From Halomonas stenophila (GTDB lineage: Bacteria; Pseudomonadota; Gammaproteobacteria; Pseudomonadales; Halomonadaceae), in assembly GCF_014192275.1 (NCBI RefSeq), contig NZ_JACHXR010000004.1, positions 1-64,000 of the forward strand: DNA of 64,000 bases. The letters run 5' to 3'. Below are positions 8,286-16,752 of the stretch, one piece after another. The notes under the pieces are model-generated. The model ran no database searches and was not told where the DNA came from. It saw only the letters and a program-made list of their open reading frames with translations. Each line of letters begins with the position of its first letter. Position 1 is the first letter of the stretch. The position numbers and the translations under genes were made by a program.

Positions 8286-10019
8286 TCAGGCCGGGAAGGC
8301 CTCGTTCAGCCACGTGATGAAGTTGCGTTTTTGCTTGAACTCGGTGCGCAGCTGCATCAGCGCCTGCTCGAATGCCTGGCGCTGCGCCGAGGTGTCCAGC
8401 GTGTCCCGCAGCTCCTCCAGCAAGGCGATGCCGTCGCGATAGCCCTGGTTGTTGGTCTGGCGAACCATATGGCGTACCAGGCGCAGGTACAACGGCAGGC
8501 TCTCGTCGGGGTCCTTCAGCACCTGCGCCAATTGGAGCAGCAGCCAGAACGACACCGCCCGCTCGGCGCACAGCGCCTGGGCCTCGGCCAGGCGCCCCTC
8601 GAACAGATGGATTTCCAGCAAGCTGTCTGCCGTCCGCGGTGCCCACCCGAAGGATGACTCCGAGGATTGATCGAGCCGGTCCACCAGCCAGTCGCGGGCC
8701 CGCTGGCGATAATCGACGGCCAGGCCATGCTCGGAGGCCTTGGCCACCAGCTGGCGATAATCCTCCAGACGCTGCGTGTGCCGGTAGATGTCCCATTGCA
8801 GCGCCGCCGCGGCTTCCGCCTCGCCACGCTGCAGCTGCAGGCGCACCTCGAGGCGCTGCCGTTCAATCTGCTGATGGGGATGCTGGTCGGACGCCGCCTT
8901 CTTCGCTCGCGTCAGCCACGGCTCCACCTGATCCCAGGCCTCATGCGCGATGCACAGCTCGGCGGCATCCAGGCAGTCCCGCTCGTTGCTGGCGGTCTTC
9001 CGGTACAGCGCCAGCATGGCCGGCAAGTCGCCGGCGGCCTCGGCATGCTTGAACAAGGGGTCGCGCAGGCGAATGTAGCGATACTGCTCCGACCACCCCG
9101 CCTTTGCCGGCAGCTCCGGCAAGGCGTCCCAGGCCCGCTGCAGGCGGGCATGATAGGCCGCCATGCCCGCCTCGCCCAGCGCCTCCTCATAGGCATCGGG
9201 GATCTCGGGGTACAGGTCCTCGCCGCCACCAAATGCCTTGTCATAGAGATACGCTGCCAGCTTGTCGGGTGACCAGTCGAGCCGCGTCACGGTCTGGACA
9301 TGCAGCGTCTGCAGGGTCGCCTCGCAATGGAAACGAAAGCCGCCGGAATCGTCGATGGTCTCCAGCGCCCGAGCCATGCGTGACAGCGCATAGTCCACCA
9401 GCGTCAGGCACTTGTCCGCGGGCAGTTGCGGCGCCTGCTCGGCGAGCTGGTCGACGACGGCCTCCGCCCTGGCGAAGTAGGCCCTCACCTGGCCGTAACG
9501 GTAAAGATCGCGGTTGATGGGAAACGCCGCCGTGATGCGCTTCTTCAGCGCCTTGTGATCCAGCACGCCGAGCACCGCATCGGCCCGCAGTGACCACTGC
9601 TGGCGCAGCACCGGGTCATTCTCGATCAGTGACTGGAGCGCCTCGACCAGCGACGGCTTGTCCATCTGCTGCAGGTAGGCGCGAATCCGCTCCGCTGCAT
9701 CGCCCTCCGTCAGCCGCGTCTGCTCGGCCTGATCCGCGCGGTACGCCAGGGCGGTCGCCACGCAATGCTTGCAGAAGTCGATGCCCTCCGAGGCCGGGCA
9801 ATCGCAGCCGCCATCCAGGCCCCGCTTGCTCAGTTTCAGCACCACGCGATAGCGCTCGCTGCCCTCCACATCGGCGGTGATGGTGGCGCCTTTCCTGTTC
9901 CAGCCGACCACCATGCCCTCGCGGTAATACTCCACGCCGCGTCCGAAGGCGGCCTCGCCGGCGAGCATGGCCAGCTGCCGGTCGGAAAGGAGTGCCGCCT
10001 CATCCTGCGTTGCTGCCAT
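8286..10019 (-). CDS. SWIM zinc-finger protein
   Basis: A 577-residue soluble protein with a SWIM zinc finger near the N terminus: CDC-x9-CKH, the C-x-C-x(n)-C-x-H pattern. The preceding segment (YYREGMVVGWNRKGATITADVEGS) is the strand-rich part usually found just before the finger. The rest is helical and resembles the uncharacterised long SWIM proteins with TPR-like repeats; there is no helicase domain. SWIM domains bind DNA or protein, but this family's role is unknown. The start at 10019 removes 20 residues of unlikely composition from the longest frame. Confidence 0.85.
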   Translation of the reverse strand: MAATQDEAALLSDRQLAMLAGEAAFGRGVEYYREGMVVGWNRKGATITADVEGSERYRVVLKLSKRGLDGGCDCPASEGIDFCKHCVATALAYRADQAEQTRLTEGDAAERIRAYLQQMDKPSLVEALQSLIENDPVLRQQWSLRADAVLGVLDHKALKKRITAAFPINRDLYRYGQVRAYFARAEAVVDQLAEQAPQLPADKCLTLVDYALSRMARALETIDDSGGFRFHCEATLQTLHVQTVTRLDWSPDKLAAYLYDKAFGGGEDLYPEIPDAYEEALGEAGMAAYHARLQRAWDALPELPAKAGWSEQYRYIRLRDPLFKHAEAAGDLPAMLALYRKTASNERDCLDAAELCIAHEAWDQVEPWLTRAKKAASDQHPHQQIERQRLEVRLQLQRGEAEAAAALQWDIYRHTQRLEDYRQLVAKASEHGLAVDYRQRARDWLVDRLDQSSESSFGWAPRTADSLLEIHLFEGRLAEAQALCAERAVSFWLLLQLAQVLKDPDESLPLYLRLVRHMVRQTNNQGYRDGIALLEELRDTLDTSAQRQAFEQALMQLRTEFKQKRNFITWLNEAFPA

Positions 10020-10167
10020 TCTTGAAGCCCTTCCAGCGCCTGACTGCCTGAGAATCAAGCAGCCAATGCTACGCCGCACCGCCGCGGGGCGCCAAGCATC
10101 GCAACACGCCAGCGACTCCGTCAGTGACTTTCAAGGACCCGTCCCCGATTTCCGCTGATGTCCGGGC

Positions 10168-11484
10168 TCAAGGCGGCGCCACGCAACCGGCCGGGCCGGT
10201 ATCGCCGGGCAATTCGCGAATCCTGAACCGCAGGTCATGGCGCCGGTAGTCGGTATCGAAGGCCTGGACCTCGAACACGGTGGCGTGGCGCATGCTGACC
10301 AGTCGCGGCGCCGAGTGGTGCACGAAGCGCTCGCCGTCCAGCGTCAGTTGCAGGCGCGGCAGAGTATCCTCGCCATACTCCAGGCGCAGCGACTCGATTC
10401 GCCAGGCCAGCGGCGCATCCTCGGCACAGCTCGCCAGGTCCACGGGAACACCCGGCGTGAGTTCGACGCGCTGCCGCTCCAGCTCCCCGCCCTGCGCATC
10501 GCTCACCACCAGCCGATAGGTGCGCGGCCCCATGGCCGACGTGCCCTCCTCGGGAAGCGCCGCCAGCAGCGCGGCGCGTGCGGGCTCGACCGGCCTCAGC
10601 GGGGGCTGGTACGGCAGCTCGTCCCCGGGGCCGGGGCGATAGACGAAGCGCAGCGAGAGCAGCCGCTCGCTGGATGTATCGAGCCCCGGCACCGTCCCCG
10701 ACATGGCGGTCACCGCGCCGGGCTCCCAGGCCAGCTTGGCGTGCCGCCCCTGCGGGGTGCGCAGGAAGAGGGTGCCCGGGGTGTCGTCCAGCACCAGGCG
10801 TGACGCCGCGGGCGGCTCGGGCGATGCATCCAGATAGCGCAGCAGATGATCCCAGGAGGGCGTGGCGATGCCTTGGGCAGCGGCCGGCACGAAGTGGAGC
10901 CCTCCCCCCTCGGGCACCGCCAGTATGGCCTCGAGGGGCTCGCGACTCAGAGCGAGGGGATAGAGATCGACCCGCGCCGGGTCGCGAGCCGGGGCGTGAT
11001 CGAGGAACGACCAGCCGAAGGGCTCGCCCGCCTCATCCCAGCCCAGATAGGCGGTGCCGCCGGGCAGCCGCTCGGCGTGGTCGGCCACCGTCTGCAGGCG
11101 CAGGTCCGCCCCCGGCGGCACATGGCCCACCGCCAGGGAGTGAAAGCCCTCGGCCTCCGCCGTGAGCCGGCCGCCACCGCTGCCCACCAGCCAGACCGGG
11201 CCGGGCATGGGCACGCGGAAGCGCCCCTCGGCGTCGGTGGTCGAGGTGACCACATAGCCCTTGTCCCAGATCAATTGCCCATCATGCTCGCTGCGCCCCC
11301 AGCCCTGGCGGCGCACGGTGATGGTGGCGCCGGCCACCGGCACATCGCCGTGATACTCGACCAGTTGGCCCGTCACCGCCGCCGGCGACAGCCACCACAG
11401 TGCCAGCCACACCAGCAACGCCAACCCGGCCAGGGAGGCGACCAGCCCCACGACGAGGCGACGGAAACCCACGGCGCTGCCCAT
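10168..11484 (-). CDS. Membrane-anchored carboxypeptidase-regulatory-like domain protein
   Basis: A 438-residue protein with a single N-terminal membrane anchor (about residues 9-32), followed by a beta-sandwich resembling the carboxypeptidase regulatory domain: VTGQLVEYHGDVPVAGATITV, then TTDAEGRFRVPMPGPVWLV. The remaining 300 residues look extracytoplasmic and strand-rich; I do not recognise them. Its start overlaps the stop of the upstream exported protein by one base (TGATG), so the two are probably translated together and act in the same compartment. No specific function can be assigned. Confidence 0.7.
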   Translation of the reverse strand: MGSAVGFRRLVVGLVASLAGLALLVWLALWWLSPAAVTGQLVEYHGDVPVAGATITVRRQGWGRSEHDGQLIWDKGYVVTSTTDAEGRFRVPMPGPVWLVGSGGGRLTAEAEGFHSLAVGHVPPGADLRLQTVADHAERLPGGTAYLGWDEAGEPFGWSFLDHAPARDPARVDLYPLALSREPLEAILAVPEGGGLHFVPAAAQGIATPSWDHLLRYLDASPEPPAASRLVLDDTPGTLFLRTPQGRHAKLAWEPGAVTAMSGTVPGLDTSSERLLSLRFVYRPGPGDELPYQPPLRPVEPARAALLAALPEEGTSAMGPRTYRLVVSDAQGGELERQRVELTPGVPVDLASCAEDAPLAWRIESLRLEYGEDTLPRLQLTLDGERFVHHSAPRLVSMRHATVFEVQAFDTDYRRHDLRFRIRELPGDTGPAGCVAPP

Positions 11485-11876
11485 CAGGGCGCCTCTGCGT
11501 GCGGCACGCCGCGCAGGAACTCGGCAGCCGCCACGGCCGCTCCCGGATGCCGCGATACCAGCACGTTATTCTCGGGCTCCAGGGGAATATGGAGCACCGC
11601 CTCCAGCAGCCTCTCGCCCCGGAAGGTCACGGTCAGACGTTCGCCCTGGTGAGTGGAGAGCAGCCGCCGGAAGGCGCCGAAACAGCCCGGCGTCTCGGCC
11701 ATGTCGAAGCGGAGATGCACGAGCCCAGCATCGCCCGCGGCGTGCTCGACCCGCTGGATGCAGGCCGGGGTCAACACGAAGCGCTCGCCGCCCATGGCGA
11801 AGTCCACGCCCGCCTCCTCGGCCTGGGCCATGGATGCCGACAGGATCAGCACAGCAAACAGCGGCCCGTACGACAT
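11484..11876 (-). CDS. Small exported protein of unknown function
   Basis: A 130-residue protein with a probable signal peptide (cleavage likely after SMAQA, about residue 19). The mature part has two cysteines (TPACIQ and TPGCFG) that could form a disulfide. It ends with a segment VTFRGERLLEAVLHIPLE that recalls the P1-head fold of SecD-like proteins, but this is weak. It is the first gene of a coupled pair with the membrane-anchored protein downstream, joined by a TGATG overlap. Function unknown. Confidence 0.68.
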   Translation of the reverse strand: MSYGPLFAVLILSASMAQAEEAGVDFAMGGERFVLTPACIQRVEHAAGDAGLVHLRFDMAETPGCFGAFRRLLSTHQGERLTVTFRGERLLEAVLHIPLEPENNVLVSRHPGAAVAAAEFLRGVPHAEAP

Positions 11877-11911
11877 GGCTCCCTCCCCTCCCCCAATGCA
11901 CGCAGCATAGC

Positions 11912-12050
11912 AACGGGAGCCCTCAGCCTGACGACACCGCCACCCAAGCCCTGCAGGTCACCAGCTATACCGCCGTTCGCGCTCACCTGGCCAAGACCAA
12001 GCGACGGACCTGTGATTTCAGGCGCCGTTGATCATCACCCACGGCAAGGC
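11912..12050. repeat. Dispersed 139-bp repeat, copy 1
   Basis: Aligns without gaps to 13978-14116, with 128 of 139 positions identical by hand count. One frame is open in both copies for about 38 codons and ends in TGA, but most differences change the amino acid, so the repeat is not evolving as a protein. It occupies the gap between the exported protein and the small membrane protein and runs into the last codons of the latter. Its origin is unknown; a decayed mobile element or a structured intergenic repeat are both possible. Confidence 0.8.
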
Positions 12051-12253
12051 AGATCCGGTCGCTGTTCCACATGCCTCTCATTACTCCGAGCCTCGAACCA
12101 ATCCGCCGCGTAGGAGATGAACAGGAAGGCCGCCACGAGAATCACGCCGCCTATGCGCAACGCAGGAACTTCCGAGAGCACCAACGCCGCGGCGGTGCCG
12201 ATCACAACGACGAAAAGGGCGATGCCCAGAAAGGACCGCCTGATAACGTGCAT
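12035..12253 (-). CDS. Small hypothetical membrane protein
   Basis: A 72-residue frame with two hydrophobic stretches (about residues 7-27 and 33-48), a basic N terminus (MHVIRRS) and a polar tail, as in small two-helix inner-membrane proteins. Its last five codons lie in the 139-bp repeat, so the natural C terminus may have been replaced. No family recognised. The composition is plausible for a real gene, but there is no strong ribosome site. Confidence 0.5.
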   Translation of the reverse strand: MHVIRRSFLGIALFVVVIGTAAALVLSEVPALRIGGVILVAAFLFISYAADWFEARSNERHVEQRPDLPCRG

Positions 12254-12310
12254 ACCGGCATAGTGACGCTTTGGAAACCGTCGAGAAAACAGAAAGTTGC
12301 AAAAATATCA

Positions 12311-12346
12311 GTAGGGTACCGGTTGATAACGTGGCCGGTACCCTAC
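12311..12346 (-). terminator. Intrinsic terminator of the degP/mucD gene
   Basis: A 12-bp perfect stem (GTAGGGTACCGG with its complement, 12-base loop) lies 21 bp past the protease stop codon. On the minus strand it is followed by TGATATTTTTGC, giving the U-rich tail of a Rho-independent terminator. Confidence 0.8.
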
Positions 12347-12366
12347 AGGTTCCACCTCAGCCAGTA

Positions 12367-13779
12367 TCAGCCGTCGTTGCCCAGCCGAAAGGCCACGAAG
12401 TAGGCCTGGCCGTCGCGGTTGAGGAGCACTGGGACCGCTTGATCGTCCGGCAGGTTAGCCAGCATCCCCTTCAGTTGCTCGGGACCCTCTACGGGTTGGT
12501 TGCCCAGGCGGACCAGGACATCCCCAGGAAGGATACCGGCAGCGGCGGCGTGGCCGGTCGGATCGACCTTGACGATGCGCACCCCGTGCTCGATACCGAG
12601 CCGGCGCTTCTCCATCTCGTTCAATGGCTGAACCGCGATGCCGAGTCGAACCGGGTCACCGTCGGCTTGACCGGGGCCAGCATTCGGCCACTCGCCAACC
12701 TCTACCGTGATGGTCTCTCGCTGGCCATCGCGCAATACGGAGAGCTCCACCTCTTCGCCAGGGGCCGTGTCACCGACCAGGCGTGGCAAAGTGGTGGAGT
12801 GGTCCACCTGCTGGCCGTTCACTTCGAGGATGACGTCACCGGCCTTGAGGCCGCCCTTGGCCGCGGGGCCACTGGAGTCAAGCTCGGCGATCAAGGCGCC
12901 CTTGGCCTGCTCCATGCCGAAGGATTCCGCCAAGTCCTCGGACACCGGCTGGATGCTGACGCCCAGCCAGCCACGGCTCACGTAGCCTTCTTCACGCAGC
13001 TGGTTGGCGACATCCATGGCCACATCGATAGGGATGGCAAAGGAGAGGCCCATGTAGCCGCCGCTGCGGGTCAGGATCTGGGAATTGATACCCACGACCT
13101 CGCCGTCGAGGTTGAACAGCGGTCCGCCCGAGTTGCCCGGGTTGATCGCCACGTCGGTCTGGATGAAGGGGACGTAGACGTCCTGAGGCAGGGTGCGATT
13201 GATGGCACTGATGATCCCAGACGTCACAGAGTGATCGAAGCCGAAAGGAGAACCGATGGCGGCGACCCATTGCCCGACCTTGAGGTCGGTGGACTTGCCC
13301 AGCTCCAGAGTGGGAAGGTTGTTCGCCTCGACCTTGAGGACCGCCACGTCGGTCTTCTCGTCGGCACCGACCAGTTCAGCCTCGAGTTCACGGCGGTCGT
13401 TGAGGCGCACCAGGATCTCGTCGGCATCCTTGACCACATGGGCGTTGGTCATGATGTAGCCGTCCTCATCGAAGATGAAGCCCGAGCCCAGTGACTGACG
13501 CTGCTCGTCACCGCGATTGGGACCACCGCCCGGGGGCATCGGGAAGCGGTCACCGAAGAAGTGGCGGAAAATGTCCGGCACCTCCTGTCCCCCGAACTGC
13601 CGGGAGGAGGTCATGGACCTCTCGACCTCGCGAGAGGTGGAGATGTTAACCACGGCCGGCGCTGCCTTGTCGACCAGTTCCGTGAAGTCTGGCAGTCTTG
13701 GCTCGGCGAGGGCTGGCGTTGCCACCATCAGCAATAGCACCAGGCTCGTCACCCAGGAGAGCGAATGGGGCTTGTGCAT
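12367..13779 (-). CDS. mucD: Periplasmic serine endoprotease, DegP/MucD type
   Basis: HtrA-family protease of the cell-envelope stress response, 470 residues. A signal peptide ends near residue 25 (ATPALA). The catalytic triad is His114 (TNAHVV), Asp144 (KTDVAV) and Ser217 (GNSGGP), followed by two PDZ domains (about 255-345 and 370-465). The EVERSMTSSRQFGGQEVPDIF loop and overall length fit the MucD/DegP branch rather than DegS, which has a membrane anchor and one PDZ. AGGAGC precedes the ATG. A GAACTT element upstream hints at RpoE/AlgU control. Its codon use is slightly less GC-biased than its neighbours. Confidence 0.95.
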   Translation of the reverse strand: MHKPHSLSWVTSLVLLLMVATPALAEPRLPDFTELVDKAAPAVVNISTSREVERSMTSSRQFGGQEVPDIFRHFFGDRFPMPPGGGPNRGDEQRQSLGSGFIFDEDGYIMTNAHVVKDADEILVRLNDRRELEAELVGADEKTDVAVLKVEANNLPTLELGKSTDLKVGQWVAAIGSPFGFDHSVTSGIISAINRTLPQDVYVPFIQTDVAINPGNSGGPLFNLDGEVVGINSQILTRSGGYMGLSFAIPIDVAMDVANQLREEGYVSRGWLGVSIQPVSEDLAESFGMEQAKGALIAELDSSGPAAKGGLKAGDVILEVNGQQVDHSTTLPRLVGDTAPGEEVELSVLRDGQRETITVEVGEWPNAGPGQADGDPVRLGIAVQPLNEMEKRRLGIEHGVRIVKVDPTGHAAAAGILPGDVLVRLGNQPVEGPEQLKGMLANLPDDQAVPVLLNRDGQAYFVAFRLGNDG

Positions 13780-13824
13780 CTCGATTGGCTCCTGTTTTTC
13801 GGTTGCATGGAACTTGTCAGCGCT

Positions 13825-13854
13825 CTTGATACAGCGCTCACTTTCCAAAGTTCC
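13825..13854 (-). promoter_or_regulatory. Candidate RpoE/AlgU (sigma-E) promoter of mucD
   Basis: On the minus strand GGAACTT is followed after 18 bases by TCAAG. The -35 matches the sigma-E consensus GAACTT exactly. The -10 (consensus TCTGA) and spacing are imperfect. It lies about 45 bp upstream of the protease ATG, where such promoters occur before htrA-type genes. Confidence 0.4.
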
Positions 13855-13977
13855 TGATGCACAAGCCAACCCTGGTGTGTGATGGGTTCGGTCAGGCCGT
13901 CAGCACGGCGTTGCCCCATCAGCCATTGTGGACCACCAGCCCCAGCGGCAGCACGCTGGCCTCGAGGCGGTTGATGT

Positions 13978-14116
13978 AACGGGAGCCCTCGGCCTGATGG
14001 CACCACCACCCAAGCCCTGCAGGTCACCCGCTATATCGCCGTTCGCGCTCACCTGGCCAAGACCATGCGACGGGCCTGTGATTTCAGGCGCCATTGATCA
14101 TCCCCCGCGGCAAGGC
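13978..14116. repeat. Dispersed 139-bp repeat, copy 2
   Basis: Second copy of the repeat at 11912-12050, in the same orientation, about 92% identical, with no insertions or deletions. The two copies bracket the mucD gene and the small membrane gene. Similarity stops abruptly at both ends. Confidence 0.8.
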
Positions 14117-14199
14117 CCCGTCAGTGGCGATGCTCTCGCTGGGAGTCTACGAGGCGCTGTAGATCACGTAGCGGTATCACTCCTGATTGACCCATCAGG

Positions 14200-14802
14200 T
14201 CACTCTCCATGGTCGGCAACTCGCCACCGGCCTGCGGCCTTGGGCTCGGTCAGCAGGCCTTCATCGTAACGCTGCAACAGCAGGAAGGTCTGTGCATAGC
14301 GGGTGACGATATCGACGAGCCCCCGACCACGGGTGGTATCGAGCGCGGGGTTGCCGGTCGTCTTGCGCACCAGAGCCATGGCGGCTTCCAGCTCCCGGCC
14401 ATTCTCCTCGAAGCGCTGGCGGTTCAGCGTCCAACCCTGAGTCAGATGCTCGCGCAGGATGCGCGTGGCCCATATCCGGAAGCGGGTCGCCCGTGCGGAG
14501 CTGACCCTATAGCCCACCGAGATCACCGCATCCAGGCTATAGTGTTTGCGCTTGCGTTTAACCTCTCGCTGCCCTTCCTGCTGAACTTGTAAGAAATCCT
14601 TACAAGTTGCCTCCTCCACCAGTTCGCCATCTGCGTAGACGTTCTTCAGGTGCATGGTGATGTTCTGAGGCTTGACGTCGAACAGTTCGGCCATCTGTGC
14701 CTGCGTCAACCAGACGGTATCCCGTTCGGCATCCAGTCGTACTTCAACGGGATGATCGCTCTGCTGGTAGATCCTCAGGGATGCCTGGCTATGGGTGCTC
14801 AT
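14200..14802 (-). pseudogene. rhuM: RhuM/Fic-type protein lacking its C-terminal half (remnant)
   Basis: A 200-residue frame with the full N-terminal RhuM region: VEVRLDAERDTVWLTQAQMAELFDV (a winged-helix-like start), KHYSLDAVISVGYRVSSARATRFRIWAT, and the TRYAQTFLLLQRYDEGLLTEP end. Related proteins usually continue into a Fic domain with an HPFxxGNKR motif, giving about 330-350 residues. Here the similarity ends at TEPKA and the frame closes 12 codons later. The Fic motif is absent from the following DNA. These genes are typical of accessory islands. The start chosen is an internal ATG; the upstream 100 codons have unrelated composition. Confidence 0.75.
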
Positions 14803-15129
14803 GTCGTCGTCCCTGTCCCTGCCGTCTGCCGAAACCTGAGGCTTATGCCCTCTTGTTATGCAAGTGGGCAACTGCCCGTGGATGCATAGAGCTGTCATGC
14901 TACGCCGCGGCGCCTCGTGGCGCCAATCGCTGCCGGCTGCCAGAGCAAGCCCGCGCCGGCCATGTCGGCGCCTTATTGCAGTTTCAGCAGCCTGAGGGGG
15001 CGCGCCCAGGTGTCCCGACATGTCGATACCATCGACATATCCAGGGGACGTGTCGAAATAATCGCGATTTTTAAACATGTCGTGATGACATGTCGATGGG
15101 GTGGACATGACCGGTCGCCAGCGCGCGGC
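14803..15129. other. 327-bp intergenic stretch with palindromes
   Basis: No gene is visible. It contains a GGCGCC-TCGT-GGCGCC hairpin near 14925 and, at 15016-15097, the cluster of ACATGTCG-type palindromes described separately. It separates the RhuM remnant from the dgo operon end. Confidence 0.6.
15016..15097. promoter_or_regulatory. Cluster of ACATGTCG half-sites and inverted repeats
   Basis: Within 82 bp there is CGACATGTCG (15016-15025, perfect palindrome), ATGTCGAT-ACC-ATCGACAT (15020-15038), ACGTGTCGA (about 15048-15056), ACATGTC-GTGAT-GACATGT (15075-15093) and a repeat of GACATGTCGAT (15087-15097). The spacing is irregular. This looks like an array of binding sites for a dimeric protein. 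No regulator is encoded next to it apart from the RhuM remnant. Confidence 0.55.
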
Positions 15130-16071
15130 TCAAGCAAGCCTGAGTGGCGGTTCGGCCAGACCCCGGCAGCCGGGCAGGCGCTCGGCCAGCTCGATGGCGA
15201 AGACGCCGCCATCTGCCTCCTCCGGAGACGCCATGCCCTCCCGGGCCGTGGTGACATAGAGGGTGGAGAGGGTCGCGCCGCCGAACACCGGGCAGGAGGG
15301 CTGGCGCGCGGGCACCCTCACGTGGGCGATCTCGTTGCCCTCGGGGCTGAGCCGGGCCACGCGCCCGGCGCCCCACAGGGCGAGCCACAGGCAGGCGTCG
15401 CTATCCATCACGGCCCCGTCGGGGCCGCCCCCCGAATCGCGCAGGTCGGCCCAGGGCTCGGGCTCCGCGAAGGCGCCATCGCCGCCGCGCGCGGGAAAGC
15501 CCTGGTCGTCCAGTGCCCAGCGCATCACCCAGCCAGTCGCGGTGTCGCTGAAATAGGCATGGCGGCCGTCCGGCGAGAAGCACAGGGCGTTGGGGATGGT
15601 CAGCCCCCGGCGCAGCCGGGTGAGCTCGCCGCGGTGCAGGCGATAGAGGCTGCCGGCGCCCGCCTCGGCGCCGAGCCCCATGGTGGAGAGCCACAGGCTG
15701 CCGTGGGGGTCGACGCGGGCATCGTTGCTGCGGGTGACGGGGTCGTCGGCCTCGAAGGGCAGGAAGTCGCGGGTCTGGCCGGTCTGCGGGTCGAAGCGCG
15801 ACAGGCGGTTCTCCGCCACCAGCAGGTAGTCGCCGTCGCGGGTCAGCGCCGCATAGGAGGTCCGGCGATCCAGCCGGGTGACGCGATGTTCACGGCCATC
15901 GCCGCGGGCACGGTGCAGCTCGCCGGCCAGGATATCCAGCCAGCGCAGCTCGCTGCGCTCGGCGTCCCAGCCGGGGCCCTCGCCCAGTTCGCAGCGACTG
16001 TCGATCAGCAGTTGCGCCTGGCCGAGGCACGGGCCGGGCGGCAAGGTCTGGTCGGATGGGGACTCGCTCAT
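15130..16071 (-). CDS. SMP-30/gluconolactonase family lactonase (probable galactonolactonase)
   Basis: A 313-residue six-bladed propeller of the SMP-30 family. Metal-ligand regions are visible: the glutamate of CELGEGPGWD (about 30), RSNDARVDPHGSLWLSTM (about 115), TIPNALCFSPDGRHAYFSDT (about 160-180) and GGPDGAVMDSDACLWLALW (about 215). It is the last gene of the dgo operon, 25 bp after the aldolase gene, so hydrolysis of D-galactono-1,4-lactone to galactonate is the likely role. Arabino- or fucono-lactone cannot be excluded from sequence. Confidence 0.85.
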   Translation of the reverse strand: MSESPSDQTLPPGPCLGQAQLLIDSRCELGEGPGWDAERSELRWLDILAGELHRARGDGREHRVTRLDRRTSYAALTRDGDYLLVAENRLSRFDPQTGQTRDFLPFEADDPVTRSNDARVDPHGSLWLSTMGLGAEAGAGSLYRLHRGELTRLRRGLTIPNALCFSPDGRHAYFSDTATGWVMRWALDDQGFPARGGDGAFAEPEPWADLRDSGGGPDGAVMDSDACLWLALWGAGRVARLSPEGNEIAHVRVPARQPSCPVFGGATLSTLYVTTAREGMASPEEADGGVFAIELAERLPGCRGLAEPPLRLA

Positions 16072-16096
16072 GCTCGGGTTCTCCTGTCGGGGCGTG

Positions 16097-16711
16097 TCAG
16101 AGTGCCTGCTGCCAGGCCGTGACCAGCGCGCGGGCCCGCTCGCCCACCTCGGCGGCCGTCAGCCCCGGCGTATAGAGGGCGGTCCCCAGGCCCGCCCCGT
16201 GCACGCCGGCGGCGCGCCAGTCGGCGAAGTTGTCGCTGCCGATGCCGCCCACCGCATAGAGCTCGGTGCCCGCGGGCAGCACGGCCATCATCGCCTTCAT
16301 GTTGGCGATGCCGACCTGGGAGGCGGGGAACAGCTTGAGGCCGGAGGCGCCTGCCGCCAGGGCGGCGAAGGCTTCGGTGGGGGTGACGATACCGGGCAGG
16401 GAGACCATCTCGAGGCGCCGGCTCTCGCCGATCACCGCCTCGTTCGTGTTCGGCGAGACGATCAGGCGACCCCCGGCGGCGTGCACCTCGCGCACCTGCT
16501 CGGGCGTCAGCACGGTGCCGGCCCCCACCAGGATCTCCTCGCCGCCACGCCCGGCGCAGTGCGCCACCAGGCGGCGGAGGCTCTCCAGGGGCTCGGGGGA
16601 ATTGAGCGGCACCTCGATGCGGGTGATGCCGGCGCCGATGACGGCCTCGGCGATGGCGATGATCTCGTCCGGCGTGACGCCGCGCAGGATGGCGACCAGT
16701 GGCAGGCTCAT
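16097..16711 (-). CDS. dgoA: 2-dehydro-3-deoxy-6-phosphogalactonate aldolase
   Basis: Class I aldolase splitting KDPGal into pyruvate and glyceraldehyde-3-phosphate, 204 residues, the usual size for DgoA. The VAILRGV start, RIEVPLNSPEP (catalytic glutamate, about 38-48), GAGTVL, SPNT and the Schiff-base lysine in SGLKLFPAS are all present. I chose the ATG at 16711 because AAGGAG lies a few bases upstream. Upstream codons in the same frame are out of character. It sits between dgoK and the SMP-30 gene. Confidence 0.93.
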   Translation of the reverse strand: MSLPLVAILRGVTPDEIIAIAEAVIGAGITRIEVPLNSPEPLESLRRLVAHCAGRGGEEILVGAGTVLTPEQVREVHAAGGRLIVSPNTNEAVIGESRRLEMVSLPGIVTPTEAFAALAAGASGLKLFPASQVGIANMKAMMAVLPAGTELYAVGGIGSDNFADWRAAGVHGAGLGTALYTPGLTAAEVGERARALVTAWQQAL

Positions 16712-16752
16712 GAAGGCTCCTTGCAGTCTCGGGGCGGCCGGGCGGCCGCGCC

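Larger units (their letters stand above)
13780..14199. other. 420-bp gene-free gap between mucD and rhuM remnant
   Basis: Holds the mucD promoter region, copy 2 of the 139-bp repeat, and short broken open frames. On the minus strand next to the repeat an open stretch reads SRYINRLEASVLPLGLVVHNG before a stop, and on the plus strand after it APSVAMLSLGVYEAL before a stop. Both have protein-like composition and may be ends of decayed genes, but I recognise neither. Confidence 0.5.

Noticed and set aside
14140..14162. C-terminal exon-like piece ending GVYEAL
   Set aside because: A short protein-like tail next to the repeat, but the frame is broken by a stop inside the repeat, so no gene can be supported.
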